DNA from: Desulfovibrio sp. JC022
GTDB lineage: Bacteria; Desulfobacterota; Desulfovibrionia; Desulfovibrionales; Desulfovibrionaceae
Assembly (NCBI RefSeq): GCF_010470665.1
Contig: NZ_VOPZ01000004.1
Span: forward strand, 186,001-250,000
Length of the DNA stretch: 64,000 nt
Direction of reading: 5' to 3'
Within the stretch, counting starts at the first letter, position 1, and each line of letters starts with the position of its first letter. Both the position numbers and the translations under genes were made by a program. The notes beneath the pieces were generated by a model. The model worked only from the letters and a program-made list of their open reading frames with translations, had not been told where the DNA came from and ran no database searches. Below, piece after piece: positions 19,258-27,404 of the stretch.

Positions 19258-19275
19258 TAGGCACGCCCCTTGCTT
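19258..19275 (+). promoter_or_regulatory. Sigma-54 promoter of the flagellar hook gene
   Basis: The sequence TAGGCACGCCCCTTGCTT matches the sigma-54 consensus GGCAC-N5-TTGC exactly. GG is at 19260-19261 and GC at 19272-19273, spaced ten bases apart. Transcription would start near 19285, about 88 bases before the flgE ATG. Sigma-54 control of hook genes is known in several proteobacteria. Confidence 0.85.
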
Positions 19276-19372
19276 AAGTACAGGTGACCGGATTTTTATT
19301 CCGGGCCACAGGTTAAACAGGTGCAGGCGGAGTCACAAATATAAATGCCGCACCTATCTAAGGAGTTTACTC

Positions 19373-20959
19373 ATGGGTTTCAGCTCAATGTACACAGCCG
19401 CGACGGGCGTGAAGGCACACGGAACACTGCTACAGCAGATCGGTGCCAACCTTGCCAACGTCAATACAACTGCCTACAAGAGCGGCGACACATTTCTTGA
19501 AACACTTGGCAGCTATAGTTCGGCCAAAGCCAACTCCGGAATCGTATCCGGGGGCAGCAATACCGCCGGACAGATCGGGCTGGGAACAAGGGTTGCGAGC
19601 ACCAGAATAAATTTCAAGGAAGGTGCTTTCGAGAGCACTAATTCCAGTACTGATCTTGCTATCGGCGGACAGGGATTTTTCCGTGTGGCCGAAGCAGCAT
19701 CAGGAACCAGTCACTACACCCGCGCAGGCAGTTTCCATTTTGATAAAAGCGGCCAACTGGTGGATACCCATAACAACGTTCTTCAAGGTTACAAAATAGA
19801 TGCGGATGGCAATATCGGCACAGCATCGCAGAACATAGTCCTGCCCATGAAGGAAGAGACTGATGCCACAGGCAAAAAGGTCATGGTTGTAAAGTCAGAC
19901 CCCAAGGGCACTGATTCAGTGAATATGCGCACCAACCTTGACTCCGGGGCTGTGGACAACAGCGAAAACGCGGAGTCCCCGTTCTTTTCTCTGCTCAGCG
20001 AATGGGACGGTACAAGCGATACGCCGCTCACCGCTGATAAATATGAATACAACAGCTCCATACAAATTTACGACGATAACGGAAACAAGCACGATCTGGT
20101 GGTATACTACGACAAGGTCGTAAATGATGGCGACAGTTCCGACAAAAGACACTGGGAATATGTTGTGACCGTACCTCCGGGTAGCGATGCCGGTTCGCTG
20201 AACGGCACTTCCGGCGCAGGACTGGTCATGGCCGGGACACTTACTTTTTCCGGGGACGGAACCCTGCTCAATCAGAGTGCCTTCACCCTCGCCGCCGGAT
20301 CAACTGACGGCAAGGACCTCAGCAACTGGGAGCAGGCTTCACTGAACAGCAATGGAGCACCTACCTTTAATGTTACCCTCTCGGGAGCAAATGGAACGGC
20401 AACTGCCCAAACCATCTCTGTTGATATGGGAATAACTTCCGGCACAGACACATGGACTACCACAGGTATGACCGCAGCTGACGTCGGCAGCAACGCAGCA
20501 TCTCTTCCGGGTATGAACGACGGGAAGATTAATGCCCTTGCCACCACTGATTACTATGGTTCATCCTCAACAATCAGCCAGTCTCAGGACGGATTCGGAG
20601 AAGGTTACCTCCAGAACGTGGCCTTCAATTCCGATGGTATCATGAGTGCCCTGTTTTCCAACGGGATGAGTACGGATCTTTACCAGGTCAACCTGTACAA
20701 TTTTAAAAATGAGTACGGCCTGCGCAGGGAAGGCTCCAACTACTTCTCCGCCACGCAGGATTCCGGTGAGGCTATTCAAGGTGTCGCCCGTAAAGAAGGA
20801 CTCGGTTCAGTGGTAAGTAGTAGCCTTGAAACATCAAACGTCGATCTGGCGGAAGAATTTGCCTACATGATCCTGACCCAGCGCGGTTTTCAGGCCAACT
20901 CCAAGGGAATAACCACCACAGATTCGCTGATCAACACTGCACTTGGAATCAAGAAGTAA
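19373..20959 (+). CDS. flgE: Flagellar hook protein FlgE
   Basis: Structural protein of the flagellar hook, 528 residues. The N-terminus MGFSSMYTAATGVKAHG, followed by GANLANVNTTAYK, is the flagellar rod/hook signature. The C-terminus (ETSNVDLAEEFAYMILTQRGFQANSKGI) is the matching coiled-coil end of FlgE/F/G proteins. Between them lie Ser/Thr/Gly-rich beta domains (D1-D2), with length typical of a hook rather than a rod protein. The frame is open upstream to 19235, but AAGGAG seven bases before 19373 fixes the start, and the sigma-54 promoter lies within the upstream open frame. No other flagellar structural gene is adjacent. Confidence 0.92.
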   Translation: MGFSSMYTAATGVKAHGTLLQQIGANLANVNTTAYKSGDTFLETLGSYSSAKANSGIVSGGSNTAGQIGLGTRVASTRINFKEGAFESTNSSTDLAIGGQGFFRVAEAASGTSHYTRAGSFHFDKSGQLVDTHNNVLQGYKIDADGNIGTASQNIVLPMKEETDATGKKVMVVKSDPKGTDSVNMRTNLDSGAVDNSENAESPFFSLLSEWDGTSDTPLTADKYEYNSSIQIYDDNGNKHDLVVYYDKVVNDGDSSDKRHWEYVVTVPPGSDAGSLNGTSGAGLVMAGTLTFSGDGTLLNQSAFTLAAGSTDGKDLSNWEQASLNSNGAPTFNVTLSGANGTATAQTISVDMGITSGTDTWTTTGMTAADVGSNAASLPGMNDGKINALATTDYYGSSSTISQSQDGFGEGYLQNVAFNSDGIMSALFSNGMSTDLYQVNLYNFKNEYGLRREGSNYFSATQDSGEAIQGVARKEGLGSVVSSSLETSNVDLAEEFAYMILTQRGFQANSKGITTTDSLINTALGIKK

Positions 20960-20985
20960 TCCAAAAGGTTAAATAACAAAAGACA

Positions 20986-21020
20986 AAGCCCCTTCCAGCA
21001 AGCTGAAAGGGGCTTCTTCA
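20986..21020. terminator. Terminator between flgE and the ferritin-like gene
   Basis: AAGCCCCTT..CAGC-AA-GCTG..AAGGGGCTT forms a long, nearly perfect hairpin. The T-run is modest in the forward direction (CTTC), and an A-rich flank could give reverse activity for the convergent gene. Confidence 0.8.
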
Positions 21021-21037
21021 TGTCTTTACATTGCGAA

Positions 21038-21511
21038 CTAGCTGAGTTTCTCAGCCAGCATGCGCAAATGTTTACGCTCTTCGTCAATGCATTCTTCAAC
21101 AAACTTACGTTCAGTGTCGGGAACCATTCTTTTCAACTCGGTAAAAAGAAGGATGGTGTCCTTCTCAAAACGCATAGCAGCGCGCACAGCCTGCTCAAAA
21201 TTGAAATCCTCATCCTTAAATGCCGCAGTGTAATCAAAATTAAACACATCGTGGGAATCCACAAGTGCCATTACATACTGGGTATATTCTTCATAGTCGC
21301 TTCCCGGAGGAATTTCGATGGAACCGATGCGATCACGCATATCCCTGAAAAAAAGCTCATGCCGGGATTCTTCTTCTGCAAAAAATTCAAAAAATTCCTT
21401 TGCAGCGGGATCTTTTGCCTCATCTGCGGCCAGCAGATAAAACGCCTGCCCTTTCTGCTCAATACGCATTGCAAGTTCTGCCACTTCATTGGCACTGAAA
21501 AAGGTAACCAT
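21038..21511 (-). CDS. Ferritin-like (rubrerythrin-domain) di-iron protein
   Basis: Cytoplasmic four-helix protein of 157 residues. The metal-binding pattern is visible: Glu in ELAMRIEQKGQAFY, the pair EEESRHE on helix 2, Glu in AVRAAMRFEKDTI, and EEERKHL-type residues in DEERKHL on the last helix. There is no C-terminal rubredoxin domain, so it is the erythrin-only form. Such proteins detoxify peroxide or store iron in anaerobes; no electron-donor gene is adjacent. It is convergent with flgE and divergent from the pseudo-aminotransferase gene. Confidence 0.88.
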   Translation of the reverse strand: MVTFFSANEVAELAMRIEQKGQAFYLLAADEAKDPAAKEFFEFFAEEESRHELFFRDMRDRIGSIEIPPGSDYEEYTQYVMALVDSHDVFNFDYTAAFKDEDFNFEQAVRAAMRFEKDTILLFTELKRMVPDTERKFVEECIDEERKHLRMLAEKLS

Positions 21512-21830
21512 ATGTACACCTCGTTAATTAAAAAACTTCCTGTGGAAATCGATTTATCATGATTTATCTTGGACAAATCAGCCTAATCTCTGCAAACAGA
21601 TGGTCATTGATTATTAATATTAACCAGAGTTTCCAAAAGCGCAACCGTATTAGGTTATATTTTTAAGGATCAACCTTTGCCATTTTTTCCATTCAATTAT
21701 ATAAAAAGATAATGGATTTCTTCTTTAAAAAATTGCACAAATATACTTTAACCGACAAGCTATGGTTTACGTAAATAAAGTTTCTTGAAAACAACCTACA
21801 TATAAATACATTTGCCCAAGGGGAGAAAGA
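21512..21830. other. Divergent AT-rich intergenic region
   Basis: There are 319 bases between the ferritin-like gene (leftward) and the HPt-aminotransferase fusion (rightward). It must hold both promoters. It contains a 10-bp palindrome TTAATATTAA near 21620 and a very AT-rich part at 21690-21800, but I could not assign a regulator site or a small gene. Confidence 0.4.
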
Positions 21831-23441
21831 ATGACTGATGATTTGCAAGAAGACGTAGCACTGCAACATTTTGTGGAACAATCGCTGGACAAACTGGACC
21901 AGATTGAAAATGTGCTGATAGAAATGGAAAAAATGACCTCCCCATCACCTGCTTCGGTTGCGCAGGTTTACGGGATACTGGTTTCCCTGAAAGAAAGTGC
22001 TTCACTGCTGGAGCTGACCAACATCAGTACAATTGCCGGTAAAATTGGCCAAGTACTTGATCAGGTCTTTAAAAATGAAATTGAACTCAGCAACGATCTG
22101 CTGAACATCATTATCGATTCATTTGATAAACTTAATGAAATCGTCAGCAACGCAACTCTGAGCGAAGGCTACGATATCCGCATTATCACCCTGCCCCTTG
22201 AGATGTACTCCAAACCCGAATCAGCACCTGCTCCGAAATCAAGCAAACCTCAAAAAGCAGCACAACCAGTTGCGGAGCCCGAACCAGCCCCCCAACCAAA
22301 GCCTGCTCCGAAGCCGGAACCTGTAGCCAAAACAGAGAATGTTCCCGCACAAGAAAAGCAGCATACCGAAGAGCCAGCCGCAACAGCCAAGTCAGACACA
22401 AAGCTCAGTCCTGCTGCATTCCGTAAAAAATACGGAATAAAAAAAGATATGGACCTTGCCAGCAATGCCAATCCGTTGGGGGTTTCAAAAGCTGTCTCCA
22501 ACGCCATCGTCAACATGGCCAACAATTGCTGCGCTTTTGAAAACGGCTCCACAGACAGCCTTAAGTTCGGTCTTGCGAAACGCCACGATGTGCCGGAAGA
22601 ATGCGTACTCATGGCAGGAGGAGCGGTTGAAATCCTTGATCTGGCCCTGCGTTTATCCGCCATGCCCGGTAGTGACCATGTCCTCAGCTATGAACACGGC
22701 ATGCCCGAATACAGCAGTGTTGCAGCTCTTTGCGGGGTAGAACTTCTGCGGTTACCCAGAGGGCGAAATTTTACACCGCCGCTGGACCAGCTGGTAACAA
22801 CAGCCAACGAGAACACCGCCGCAGTAATCATCACCAACCCTGATGTTCCTTCCGGCTATGGACTTCCGGCTGAAGAGCTGGCCACCATGTGCAATCTGCT
22901 GCCGGAACGGACCCTGCTCATAGTGGATGAAAGGTCTGTTGAATTTTCATGGCCCGAAGATGATTACTCCATGGTTAATTTTCTGGAAAAAGCTCCCAAC
23001 CTTGTTATCCTGCGCAGTTTTTCATGGTCTTTCGGGCTCAGGGGAGTGCGTCTAGGATACGCGCTCATGAGCCGTGAAAAAGCGCAACAATTCGAAGAAT
23101 CCAGACTTCCGACTCCCATCAGTCCCCTGAACGTAGGCGCAGGACTCGCAGCACTCAACCACAGCGAGTTCTACTATTCCACCATAGCCCTGATCATCAG
23201 GGGCAGGGAACGCGTCCAGAAGGGACTGGAAGAACTGGGCTGCACTGTCTATCCCAGCCAGAGCAACTTCATCATGTTCAGTTCACCCATGCCGGCAAAG
23301 GAACTTCATGGAAAAATGCTCGAGCACGGTTTTAAGCTGAGAGCATTGGCTGACTTCGGCCTCCCGGACCTGCTTACCGTATCCATCGGTAACAACTCCC
23401 GTAACCGCATGTTTTTAGCAGCCCTGAAAAACATTTTATAA
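21831..23441 (+). CDS. Fusion of degenerate HPt domain and degenerate HisC-like aminotransferase
   Basis: Protein of 536 residues. Residues 1-115 are helical and read like a CheA/HPt domain (YGILVSLKESASLLEL), but the phosphorylated His position is Val51. A Pro/Ala/Lys-rich linker spans about 128-190. Residues 193-536 follow histidinol-phosphate aminotransferase (fold-type I PLP) throughout: NANPLG, GGAVEILDLAL, ITNPDVPSGYGLP, LLIVDERSVEF and LRGVRLGYALM. The Schiff-base Lys expected in FSK-FGL is Trp399 (codon TGG at 23025), the Tyr of DEAYVEF is Ser369, and the substrate-binding Arg near the C-terminus (LRIT in HisC) is Thr. It should therefore be catalytically inactive and may be a binding or regulatory protein. 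A Cys-rich lipoprotein gene follows after 16 bases. Confidence 0.8.
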   Translation: MTDDLQEDVALQHFVEQSLDKLDQIENVLIEMEKMTSPSPASVAQVYGILVSLKESASLLELTNISTIAGKIGQVLDQVFKNEIELSNDLLNIIIDSFDKLNEIVSNATLSEGYDIRIITLPLEMYSKPESAPAPKSSKPQKAAQPVAEPEPAPQPKPAPKPEPVAKTENVPAQEKQHTEEPAATAKSDTKLSPAAFRKKYGIKKDMDLASNANPLGVSKAVSNAIVNMANNCCAFENGSTDSLKFGLAKRHDVPEECVLMAGGAVEILDLALRLSAMPGSDHVLSYEHGMPEYSSVAALCGVELLRLPRGRNFTPPLDQLVTTANENTAAVIITNPDVPSGYGLPAEELATMCNLLPERTLLIVDERSVEFSWPEDDYSMVNFLEKAPNLVILRSFSWSFGLRGVRLGYALMSREKAQQFEESRLPTPISPLNVGAGLAALNHSEFYYSTIALIIRGRERVQKGLEELGCTVYPSQSNFIMFSSPMPAKELHGKMLEHGFKLRALADFGLPDLLTVSIGNNSRNRMFLAALKNIL

Positions 23442-23457
23442 AACTTTGGAGAAATCA

Positions 23458-23775
23458 ATGCTGAAAAAATTATTTTTAAGCAGCTTACTGCTCCTTTTAC
23501 TGGCAGGATGTTCCGGTCACCCCACCAGCATGCAGGATGTAAGCTCCTACTGCCGGTCACTTTCCACTGAAGAATTCTGCGACACTCAGGACGCGGTGTG
23601 TGCAAAATATTCCGAAATCATGCTCGCTCCATACAAATCAGCCAAAGAATGCCGTATGAGCTGCGAAAGTGTACGTATGAAAATCGGCCTGCGCGCTGAC
23701 CAGCAGGATTGTCTGCAACTCGTCAGAAACGTAGAAGGTAAATGCAACGAATTCTGTAATTCAAATTACGAATAG
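23458..23775 (+). CDS. Small cysteine-rich lipoprotein, unknown function
   Basis: 105 residues. Lys-rich start, a hydrophobic run of leucines, and a lipobox LLAGC at about 15-19 predict export and lipidation. The mature part has eight further Cys in four spaced pairs (C..C in YCRSLSTEEFC, VCAK..., CRMSC, DCLQ..., KCNEFC), suggesting disulfides in the periplasm. The frame opens at a TTG (23446), but GGAG at 23448-23451 and the ATG at 23458 give the better start. It is 16 bases behind the pseudo-aminotransferase gene and probably in the same operon. No known family was recognised. Confidence 0.75.
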   Translation: MLKKLFLSSLLLLLLAGCSGHPTSMQDVSSYCRSLSTEEFCDTQDAVCAKYSEIMLAPYKSAKECRMSCESVRMKIGLRADQQDCLQLVRNVEGKCNEFCNSNYE

Positions 23776-23841
23776 TGCCCGGTTCAATTCCCGTGCACCT
23801 TGCAAGTCAGGACTCTCTGGCGTAATAGCTAATCAAAATAC

Positions 23842-23873
23842 AGGCAGTGTTTCTATCGAAAGAAACACTGCCT
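23842..23873. terminator. Perfect hairpin between lipoprotein gene and chemoreceptor gene
   Basis: AGGCAGTGTTTCT pairs perfectly (13 bp) with AGAAACACTGCCT, loop of six. There is no following T-run, so termination would need help; it may instead be a 3' processing or attenuation structure. It lies 40 bases before the chemoreceptor ATG. Confidence 0.5.
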
Positions 23874-23912
23874 CTGATTAATCGCCAAACAAACCAAAGG
23901 ATTTTTTGCGCC

Positions 23913-25979
23913 ATGCTGAAAAGGTTTACCGTCGGACAAAAAATATTCTCTAGCTTTATTGTTGTTTTCATCCTTTTTGGGATTGTGAGCATGGAATCAA
24001 TGCTGGCTCTGCAAAAATCCTCCACCGGATTCACCGACTATCGCGACTTTGCCAAAGATTCAAACCTGATCGGTAAAATTCAAGCCGGTATTCTGCAAGG
24101 CCGTACCCACGTCAAAGACTACATTATCACTGGCGACAGTAAGTACAGCCGCAAATATTCTGAAAATGCAAAAGCCATATTTCCGCTGATTGACAAAGCA
24201 AAAAATGAACTTGTTTCAGAAAACCGCATCAACATCATTAAAGAAATTAAAATTCTTTTTAACGACTACAACACCACCTTTGCCCAAGTAGCCAAAGCCC
24301 AGAAAGAAAGAGACATCCAAGCGTACACCATACTGGTTCCTGCCGGGGACCTCATGGAACAAAATTTCGAACACATAATCAACAACCTGGGTAAATCAAC
24401 AAAGAACGCTCCCGCCCTTTATCATTGTGCCAAAGGTGTACGCCACCTCGTACTAGGAAGACTATATACAACTAAATTTATTGACAAAAGCTCAGCCCCC
24501 CATAAAGAAAGAGCTCTCGCCGAGATGAATGAAGTTAATGCCGAGCTTACTCAGCTCAGCTCTCTTTTAACGGGTCAAAACCTGATTCTACTTAAGGAAA
24601 TTAAAGAAGCAAAAGCAGCCTACACACGAAGCCTGAACGAACTGTTTTCACAGACTGCAACCCGAGACAAACTGCTTAATACGGAACTGGATATCATGGG
24701 GCCCAAGATGACTACCCTGATTGAACAGGCAAAATCATCAATCATTTCAGATCAGGAAAAACTAGGTCCCTCCTTGCAGGCCCGTAATGACCGCGCCATA
24801 TTAAACACATACATTTTCGGGATCATCGCCTTTTTCCTTGGAGTTGCTGCCGTTGTAATCGTAGGACGCAACATCACCCTGCCCCTGCGCAAGGTTGTTG
24901 AAGCAGCCTACCGTATTGCCGAAGGCGATATGAGCAAAGAAATCAAAGGAACCGACCGTCAGGACGAACTCGGTTCACTGGCCCGGGCCTTCAACAAAAT
25001 GACCGAGTCGCTCAATCATATGGCCGGAGCCATGGAAAGAGTGGCCAACTCCGACCTCACCGTGGAAGCAAAACCCCGCTCTGAAAACGACACCATCGGC
25101 AAAGCCCTGGCGACCATGGTCGAAACCCTGAAAGGTGACAACCAGCAAATTCACGAAACAGTACGTACCCTCTCCTCTTCACTGAGCCAGATTTCAGCAG
25201 CTTCCGCGGAACTGACAGCCAGTGCAGCGGAAACAGCCAGCGCGGTAGCTGAAACAAATGCGACAGTCGAAGAAGTAAAACAGACAGCCCACCTCTCCAA
25301 TGAGAAATCAAGGCAGGTGGCAGACGTGGCCCGCAAAGCGGTTTCCACTTCCCAGCAGGGCAAAAGGGCTGCGGAAGACGCTTCTTCAGGAATGAAGGAT
25401 ATCCGCACCCAGATGGACACCATTGCCCAGTCCATCGTAAAACTGTCCGAGCAATCCCAGCACATCGGCGATATTATATATGTAGTGAATGATTTGGCCG
25501 ACCAGTCCAATATTCTGGCCGTGAACGCTTCCATTGAAGCATCCAAAGCCGGCGAAGAAGGACGCGGATTCACTGTGGTAGCAAGAGAGATCAGAAACCT
25601 CTCCGACCAGTCCAAACAATCCGTAGCCCAGATTCAGTCCATTCTCGCAGACATCCAGAAAGCCACAAGCTCCGCAGTTATGATCACCGAACAGGGCGGT
25701 AAGGCAGTGGAAACAGGCGCAAACCTTTCCTCCCAGACCGGAGAAGCCATCCTCAACCTGAGTACGGTCATCAACCAGTCGGCCCAGTCATCAGCCCAGA
25801 TCGCTGCTTCAAGTCAGGAACAGCTGGCCGGGCTTGATCAGGTTGCAGTAGCCCTCGGCTCCATCAAACAGGCTGGGGAACAGAACCTTGAAAGCTCGCG
25901 CCAACTTGAAGAAGCTGTCAAAGATCTCGACCAGCAGGCCCGCTCCCTTAAAGATATGATGGACAGATTCAAGCTCTAG
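23913..25979 (+). CDS. Methyl-accepting chemotaxis protein with a large helical sensor domain
   Basis: Chemoreceptor of 688 residues. TM1 is at about 10-30, followed by a periplasmic all-helical domain of ~265 residues resembling the HBM (helical bimodular) sensor type. TM2 is at about 299-318, then HAMP (about 320-373), and the cytoplasmic signalling coiled coil has the conserved hairpin tip (DQSNILAVNASIEASKAGEEGRGFTVVAREIRNL). HBM receptors bind small organic acids in other bacteria; the ligand here is unknown. There is no C-terminal CheR-docking pentapeptide. The frame is open back to 23847, but that would start inside a hairpin, so ATG 23913 is preferred. A terminator follows. Confidence 0.9.
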   Translation: MLKRFTVGQKIFSSFIVVFILFGIVSMESMLALQKSSTGFTDYRDFAKDSNLIGKIQAGILQGRTHVKDYIITGDSKYSRKYSENAKAIFPLIDKAKNELVSENRINIIKEIKILFNDYNTTFAQVAKAQKERDIQAYTILVPAGDLMEQNFEHIINNLGKSTKNAPALYHCAKGVRHLVLGRLYTTKFIDKSSAPHKERALAEMNEVNAELTQLSSLLTGQNLILLKEIKEAKAAYTRSLNELFSQTATRDKLLNTELDIMGPKMTTLIEQAKSSIISDQEKLGPSLQARNDRAILNTYIFGIIAFFLGVAAVVIVGRNITLPLRKVVEAAYRIAEGDMSKEIKGTDRQDELGSLARAFNKMTESLNHMAGAMERVANSDLTVEAKPRSENDTIGKALATMVETLKGDNQQIHETVRTLSSSLSQISAASAELTASAAETASAVAETNATVEEVKQTAHLSNEKSRQVADVARKAVSTSQQGKRAAEDASSGMKDIRTQMDTIAQSIVKLSEQSQHIGDIIYVVNDLADQSNILAVNASIEASKAGEEGRGFTVVAREIRNLSDQSKQSVAQIQSILADIQKATSSAVMITEQGGKAVETGANLSSQTGEAILNLSTVINQSAQSSAQIAASSQEQLAGLDQVAVALGSIKQAGEQNLESSRQLEEAVKDLDQQARSLKDMMDRFKL

Positions 25980-26010
25980 CTCCTTCACTTCTCCATACGT
26001 AAAATATCAA

Positions 26011-26050
26011 GGCCCTCCTGACGGATTTCATCAGGAGGGCCTATCTTTTT
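26011..26050 (+). terminator. Intrinsic terminator after the chemoreceptor gene
   Basis: GGCCCTCCTGA pairs perfectly (11 bp) with TCAGGAGGGCC, then TATCTTTTT. Confidence 0.9.
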
Positions 26051-26171
26051 GCGCAATAATTCTTCATCACCCTTTTTAAAAAAAACCTTTTGAAAACCCT
26101 TATTTTACGCTATTTTCAACTATCTCTAAAGACTCAAGCATATCCCTAATAAACATCTCAGGAGGTAGAGA

Positions 26172-27353
26172 ATGAAAAAAATGATTATCAGGTCACTTCT
26201 GGCCCTCATGGTACTCGGGCTGGCCCTGATCATTGTCAGCGGCTGCTCCAAAGAGGAAGAAAAGATCAAGATAGGTTTCAACATCCCCCTGACCGGAGAC
26301 ATTCCTAAAGTGGGCGAAGCCTCCAAAAACGCTGCGGAAATGCTCCTTGCTGATATTAATGAGCAGGGCGGCCTTGAAGTCGGCGGCAAAAAAATACCTC
26401 TTGAGTTCTTTTATGAAGATAACGAATCCAAGGCTGAATCAGCTGTGAACGTAGCTCTCAAGCTGATTGAACAGGACGGCGTAGTCGCCATCATCGGCCC
26501 CAACTCCTCCAAGCAGGCTGTTCCCGCAGGTGGCACCTGCAACGATAACCGCACTCCCATGGTCTCTCCATGGTCAACCAACCCGGACACTACCAAAAAC
26601 CGCCCCTGGGTTTTCCGTGCGGCATTCCTCGATCCCTTTCAGGGGCCTGTTGCTGTGAACTTCGCCACCAAGCAGTTCAAAGCCAAGACTTCTGCGGTCC
26701 TCTTTGACATTTCCAACGACTACTCCAAAGGTCTTGCTGAAATTTTTAAAGAAGTATTTGAAAAGAAAAACGGCAAGAAATCCATTGTGGCCTTTGAATC
26801 CCACGGAACCAAGGATCAGGACTTCTCCGCCCAGCTGACCAAGATAATCAACTCCAATCCTGATTTCATCTTTGTTCCCGACAACTACAATCAGGTTGCC
26901 CTTATTGTTAAGCAGGCCCGCGACCTCGGCTACAAAGGTCCCTTCATGGGCTCTGATGCATGGGGTTCCGCAGAACTGATGAAACTTTGCGGGGATGATT
27001 GCAAAGGCCAGTTCTTCTCCACCCACTACGCCGCAGCAGGTGCCAAGGGTGCAACCAAAGAATTTATCGACCGCTACGAGGCAAAGTACGGCGAAACTCC
27101 TGACGACGTTGCCGCGCTCACCTGGGACGCGACCCGCCTCGTACTCCAAGCCATCAAGGACGCAGGCTCCTATAGCTCAGACCTGAAAACCGAACGTAAA
27201 TCTATTCGTGACGCCCTCAGTTCCATAAAGGAATTCGCAGGTATCACCGGTTCCATGAAGTTCGACAGTCAGGGCGATCCCATCAAATGCGCAGTTGTTG
27301 TACGCATCGACGAAAACGGGAATTTCGTGTTTGCCGAATCCGTCTGCCCCTAA
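26172..27353 (+). CDS. livJ: Branched-chain amino acid ABC transporter, substrate-binding lipoprotein
   Basis: Periplasmic binding protein of 393 residues for the transporter encoded downstream. A signal peptide ends in the lipobox IVSGC (Cys25), so it is anchored as a lipoprotein. The mature part begins KIKIGFNIPLTGDIPKVGEA and contains IGPNSSKQAVPAG and ALTWDATRLVLQAI, typical of type I periplasmic-binding folds of the Leu/Ile/Val family. A strong AGGAGG precedes the ATG. It is first of five genes in transporter order; a hairpin behind it probably lets it be made in excess over the membrane subunits. The exact ligand could be another amino acid, since this family is broad. Confidence 0.9.
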   Translation: MKKMIIRSLLALMVLGLALIIVSGCSKEEEKIKIGFNIPLTGDIPKVGEASKNAAEMLLADINEQGGLEVGGKKIPLEFFYEDNESKAESAVNVALKLIEQDGVVAIIGPNSSKQAVPAGGTCNDNRTPMVSPWSTNPDTTKNRPWVFRAAFLDPFQGPVAVNFATKQFKAKTSAVLFDISNDYSKGLAEIFKEVFEKKNGKKSIVAFESHGTKDQDFSAQLTKIINSNPDFIFVPDNYNQVALIVKQARDLGYKGPFMGSDAWGSAELMKLCGDDCKGQFFSTHYAAAGAKGATKEFIDRYEAKYGETPDDVAALTWDATRLVLQAIKDAGSYSSDLKTERKSIRDALSSIKEFAGITGSMKFDSQGDPIKCAVVVRIDENGNFVFAESVCP

Positions 27354-27365
27354 TCCTATCAAAAA

Positions 27366-27394
27366 CAGTCGGCGGGATTCAGTCCCGCCGACTG
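27366..27394 (+). promoter_or_regulatory. Intercistronic hairpin between livJ and livH
   Basis: CAGTCGGCGGGA pairs perfectly (12 bp) with TCCCGCCGACTG, loop of five, with no T-run. It is directly followed by the livH ribosome-binding site. The likely effect is 3' protection of the livJ message or partial termination. Confidence 0.75.
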
Positions 27395-27404
27395 GGAGAG
27401 AAAA

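Noticed and set aside
23776-23806. GGTTCAATTCCCGTGCACC, similar to a tRNA T-arm
   Set aside because: The stem does not pair (C-C and C-T mismatches) and no acceptor, anticodon or D-arm is present; I see no supporting attachment site or integrase.
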